Shown here: in pieces, positions 54,068 through 56,341 of the stretch
Layout: every line of letters begins with the position of its first letter
How positions within the stretch are numbered: position 1 is the first letter of the stretch
Source of the DNA: Lachnospiraceae bacterium
GTDB taxonomy: Bacteria > Bacillota > Clostridia > Lachnospirales > Lachnospiraceae
DNA: 56,341 nucleotides
Reading direction: 5' to 3'
Assembly (NCBI GenBank): GCA_022793195.1
Contig: JAAWCJ010000022.1
Span: 1 to 56,341, forward strand
Notes under the pieces: generated by a model
What the model was told of the DNA's origin: nothing
The model's input: the letters and a program-made list of their open reading frames with translations, nothing else
Database searches by the model: none
Made by a program: the position numbers and the translations under genes

Positions 54068-54850
54068 ATGGCAGAAGGAGTGATATGGGGTATTTTTATC
54101 CCTTTTTTGGGTACGGCCCTGGGAGCCGCCTGTGTGTTGTTTATGAAGGCGGATTTAAATATTGCCCTGCAGAGGGTGCTGACAGGTTTTGCCGCAGGAG
54201 TTATGGTGGCGGCTTCCATATGGAGTCTGCTGATTCCGGCCATGGAGCAGTCGGAAGGTATGGGGGCGTGGTCATTTGTGCCGGCCGTAGTTGGCTTTTG
54301 GCTGGGAATTTTGTTCCTGTTGTTTTTAGACCGCCTCATCCCTCACCTGCATTTAGGCAGCGGTGAACCGGAGGGGCCAAGGGTTGCCTTAAAAAGAACA
54401 ACTATGTTGGTGCTTGCTGTGACGCTCCACAATATCCCGGAGGGGATGGCAGTGGGGGTCATGTTTGCCGGCTGTCTGAGCGGAAACGGTGAGATTACCT
54501 GGACAGGCGCCCTGGCACTTTCCATCGGGATTGCAATACAGAATTTCCCGGAGGGGGCGATTATTTCCATGCCGTTGAAAGCAGAGGGTGTGAAGAAATC
54601 TTCCGCTTTTTTGTACGGTGCCTTTTCCGGCATTGTGGAACCCATGGCGGCCCTGCTTACAGTTTTGGCAGCGGGATTTGTGGTTCCTGCTCTTCCGTAT
54701 TTGTTGAGCTTTGCAGCAGGGGCTATGATCTATGTGGTGGTGGAAGAGTTGATTCCGGAGATGTCTTCGGGCAGTCATTCCAACTTGGGAACAGTATTTT
54801 TTGCCTTTGGTTTTACGGTTATGTTGACATTGGATGTGGCGCTGGGGTAA
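54068..54850 (+). CDS. ZIP family metal transporter
   Basis: A 260-residue membrane transporter with about eight hydrophobic helices. ZIP proteins carry zinc, iron or manganese into the cytoplasm. The two metal-site helices are clear: AVTLHNIPEGMAVGV near residues 119-133 and GIAIQNFPEGAIISMP near 157-172, with the paired HNxPEG and QNFPEG motifs. A later VVVEELIPEM also matches the family. GGGAGG lies upstream of the ATG. It has a leader of about 150 bases with a strong promoter and a candidate operator, so metal-dependent control is likely. The exact metal cannot be told. Confidence 0.93.
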   Translation: MAEGVIWGIFIPFLGTALGAACVLFMKADLNIALQRVLTGFAAGVMVAASIWSLLIPAMEQSEGMGAWSFVPAVVGFWLGILFLLFLDRLIPHLHLGSGEPEGPRVALKRTTMLVLAVTLHNIPEGMAVGVMFAGCLSGNGEITWTGALALSIGIAIQNFPEGAIISMPLKAEGVKKSSAFLYGAFSGIVEPMAALLTVLAAGFVVPALPYLLSFAAGAMIYVVVEELIPEMSSGSHSNLGTVFFAFGFTVMLTLDVALG

Positions 54851-54881
54851 AGGGCAGTCCATAAAATTAAGGAAGAAAATG

Positions 54882-54924
54882 AAAAGTACAGAACAAATAT
54901 TCGATTTTTCCTGTACTTTTTTTT
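54882..54924 (+). terminator. Terminator of the ZIP transporter gene
   Basis: AAAAGTACAG (54882-54891) pairs with CTGTACTTTT (54911-54920) across a 19-base loop. It ends in an eight-T run. Confidence 0.82.
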
Positions 54925-54931
54925 AATATGA

Positions 54932-54940
54932 TGATATACT
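54932..54940 (+). promoter_or_regulatory. Possible extended -10 element for the HEPN-like gene
   Basis: TGA followed by TATACT (54935-54940), about 40 bp before the start at 54981. No -35 box is clear. Confidence 0.35.
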
Positions 54941-54980
54941 ATAGAAGCGAAATCTGAGGCAGGTATAATGGTGAAGAAAA

Positions 54981-55829
54981 ATGAAAAGCGAGACACAGAA
55001 GATGGATGATTATTATAGCAGGGAATTCATAGCATTGCAAAATGAAGCTCTGTTTACAAAAGAATTACTGGGAATTGGCGTGACTCAGTTATACAAAGCC
55101 AATTATGCAAAAAAGGGAATATATTATCAGGCATTTACTTGTCTTTCCACAGGCTTGGAGAGGATTGGGAAGCTATGCTTGATTTTGGATAGTTAGATAG
55201 AAAATAAAGGGAAGTTTCCGGATGAAAGATATATTAGAAAGCATGGACACCGGATAGTAGGGTTATATGAATCCTGTCGTGAGATAGCTAAAGACAGAGA
55301 TATTGGTTTTGCCTTTCCGTGTGCGTTACGAGATTCAATTCATCAGGCAATTATGAATATTTTACATGATTTTGCTGAAAGCTCAGGAAGATACCACAAT
55401 ATTAATGTTATTGTAAACAAGAACTCTGACAAAGATTGCATCAAAAGGTGGAAAGAAGAGGTAGATGCCGAATTGTATCAGAAGCGGGTTTCCCAAAGAA
55501 AAAAGCAGAAAATAGAAAAAAATGCAGAAATCGCAGAAAAGTATTTGGGTAATTTTGCGGTGGTTCATTATATTTTAGAAGAAGGGGATGCATTGAAGGA
55601 AATAAGGGCGGCTTCCAGAGAAACTGGAATTTGGGAAGCAGTAGCGCCATATCGTCAATTATATATGTTACAGATTGTCCGGTTTTTTGTTGAAATCTTG
55701 ATCAATTTAAGTTATAAAGCTATGGAATTTAATTGTGGAGGACAGTGGGAAATTCCTTACTTCAGTGAGATTTTTGGGATTTTTTATAATTCGGATGCTT
55801 ACTTCAGGGGAAGAAAGACGTGGGATTAA
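54981..55829 (+). pseudogene. HEPN-like protein gene interrupted by one in-frame TAG
   Basis: The frame from ATG 54981 to TAA 55829 is open except for one TAG at 55194-55196. Without it the product would be 282 residues. The first 71 residues contain YYQAFTCLSTGLERIGKLCLILDS. After the stop the same frame continues with a KFPDERYIRKHGH segment. This reads like a helical HEPN-type protein, and an R-x4-H pattern (RYIRKH) lies just after the stop. The C-terminal half is Lys/Glu-rich and ends with a C-terminal aromatic segment. HEPN proteins are often RNases in toxin or anti-phage systems. The stop probably inactivates the gene. Restart at ATG 55353 would give only 158 residues. Confidence 0.6.
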
Positions 55830-56018
55830 ATGCAGAGATGCATACGGTTACTTTCATTAAAAAAGAAGAAACATTTTGGATGCGATTATTGCTGTAGGGT
55901 ATCGTGTAAATTCAAAAAAGGCCACTAGGTTTCGGCAGTGGGCGACGAAAACATTGAAAGAGTATATTATTAAGGGGTTTGTGTTAAATGATGATATGTT
56001 AAAAAATGGAAAAATAAT
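55830..56018 (+). pseudogene. Decayed rhuM copy with internal deletion
   Basis: This stretch is a shortened copy of the RhuM family gene that follows it. A piece matching the intact gene's early TFIKKEETFW region is joined directly, and out of frame, to DAIIAVGYRVNSKKATRFRQ, which lies near residue 88 of the intact gene. The frame then runs through TLKEYIIKGFVLNDDMLKNGK before leaving the family. The join falls at a GATG that also occurs at both corresponding points of the intact copy, suggesting deletion between short repeats. No working product is expected. Confidence 0.7.
55879..55922 (+). repeat. 44-bp exact direct repeat, copy 1
   Basis: These 44 bases are identical to 56298-56341. Both encode the DAIIAVGYRVNSKK segment of RhuM. 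The second copy runs into the window edge, so the true repeat may be longer. Confidence 0.95.
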
Positions 56019-56036
56019 TTGGAGGGGCGGGTATCT

Positions 56037-56341
56037 ATGCAGGAGCATGAGATTATATTATATCAGTTAGAGGATACAAGTGTTTATGTGAATGTCATTT
56101 TTAAAGAAGAGACATTTTGGATGACGCAAAGAGCAATGGCAGAATTATTTGATTGCACAGCAGATAATATTTCATTGCATTTGAAAAATATTTATAAAGA
56201 AGAAGAATTGGATACAGAGGCAACTACCGAGTTTTTCTCGGTAGTTCAAAATGAAGGAGGAAGAAATGTTAGCCGAAAAGTAAAATGTTTTAATTTAGAT
56301 GCGATTATTGCTGTAGGGTATCGTGTAAATTCAAAAAAGGC
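56037..56341 (+). CDS. RhuM family protein, 3'-truncated by the window edge
   Basis: The first 101 codons of a RhuM (virulence-associated RhuM-like) protein. It opens MQEHEIILYQLEDTSVYVNV and carries the family blocks EETFWMTQRAMAELF, NISLHLKNIYKEEELD and LDAIIAVGYRVNSKK. The start has GGAGGGG nine bases upstream. The family was named in a Salmonella pathogenicity island and occurs on mobile islands. It contains a KilA-N/Rha-like DNA-binding region by annotation, and its function is unproven. The gene is AT-rich and follows a decayed copy of itself. It is probably intact but continues beyond the window. Confidence 0.88.
   Translation, partial: MQEHEIILYQLEDTSVYVNVIFKEETFWMTQRAMAELFDCTADNISLHLKNIYKEEELDTEATTEFFSVVQNEGGRNVSRKVKCFNLDAIIAVGYRVNSKK
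56222..56246. repeat. Perfect 10-bp palindrome inside rhuM
   Basis: AACTACCGAG (56222-56231) and CTCGGTAGTT (56237-56246) flank TTTTT. It lies within codons 62-70 of rhuM and encodes Thr-Thr-Glu-Phe-Phe-Ser-Val-Val. Confidence 0.85.
56298..56341 (+). repeat. 44-bp exact direct repeat, copy 2
   Basis: Identical to 55879-55922. It lies inside the intact rhuM frame and is cut by the window edge. Confidence 0.95.

Noticed and set aside
52917..56341. Prophage or integrative element with integrase
   Set aside because: No integrase, transposase or phage structural gene is present in the window, only remnants suggestive of mobile DNA.

Overview
The window looks like ordinary chromosome from an anaerobic Firmicute, most likely a Lachnospiraceae (Clostridia) species. 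The evidence is family-level: CodY, type III glutamine synthetase, DUF4364 and DUF3786 proteins, a class B sortase, AGGAGG-type ribosome binding sites, several TTG starts, and many sigma-A promoters with a 17-bp spacer. No genus can be named from the sequence alone.

Layout. Bases 1-6240 hold the 3' part of rpoB and all of rpoC. Bases 6314-14841 hold an MmcQ/YjbR protein, an XpaC/TelA pair, a DUF4364 regulator facing uridine phosphorylase, a glycolipid glycosyltransferase with PlsY, and endonuclease IV with DUF3786. Bases 14885-23218 hold an orphan amino-acid-type binding lipoprotein, a cysteine desulfidase-like enzyme, a radical SAM activase-like protein with an RlmI-type methyltransferase, carbamate kinase, a lipoprotein and an alpha/beta hydrolase. 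Bases 23383-29065 form a compact comM-dprA-topA-codY cluster. Bases 29220-35195 hold a COG3044 ATPase and a surface-polysaccharide set (GT2, polyprenyl sugar-phosphate transferase, LCP ligase). Bases 35281-45467 hold sfsA, pyruvate kinase, sortase B, type III glutamine synthetase with a structured leader, and a complete iron-type ABC importer. Bases 45486-52916 hold a zinc-ribbon/TPM pair, cyclophilin, a TSUP exporter, a PPC-domain protein, an unknown protein, a PHP phosphatase, and a membrane protein overlapping a homocysteine methyltransferase.

From tRNA-Ser(CGA) at 53016 onward the sequence becomes accessory in character. It holds a COG1672-type ATPase fragment, a GNAT acetyltransferase and a ZIP metal transporter with a candidate metal operator. 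It ends in a visibly AT-rich tail with a HEPN-like gene split by one in-frame TAG, a decayed rhuM copy, and the start of a second rhuM copy running off the end. A 44-bp exact direct repeat links the two rhuM copies.

How the genes work together. rpoB/rpoC, topA, dprA, comM and nfo serve transcription and DNA maintenance. codY, glnN and the two binding proteins relate to nutrient sensing and uptake. The glycosyltransferase/PlsY pair and the GT2/PssY/LCP/sortase genes build the envelope. I did not find a clear new multi-gene system. The most interesting signals are the glutamine synthetase leader, the hexapeptide minisatellite in the LCP protein, the structured leader ahead of xpaC/telA, and the decaying HEPN/RhuM tail. 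No CRISPR array, rRNA gene, transposase, integrase or prophage structural gene was seen.
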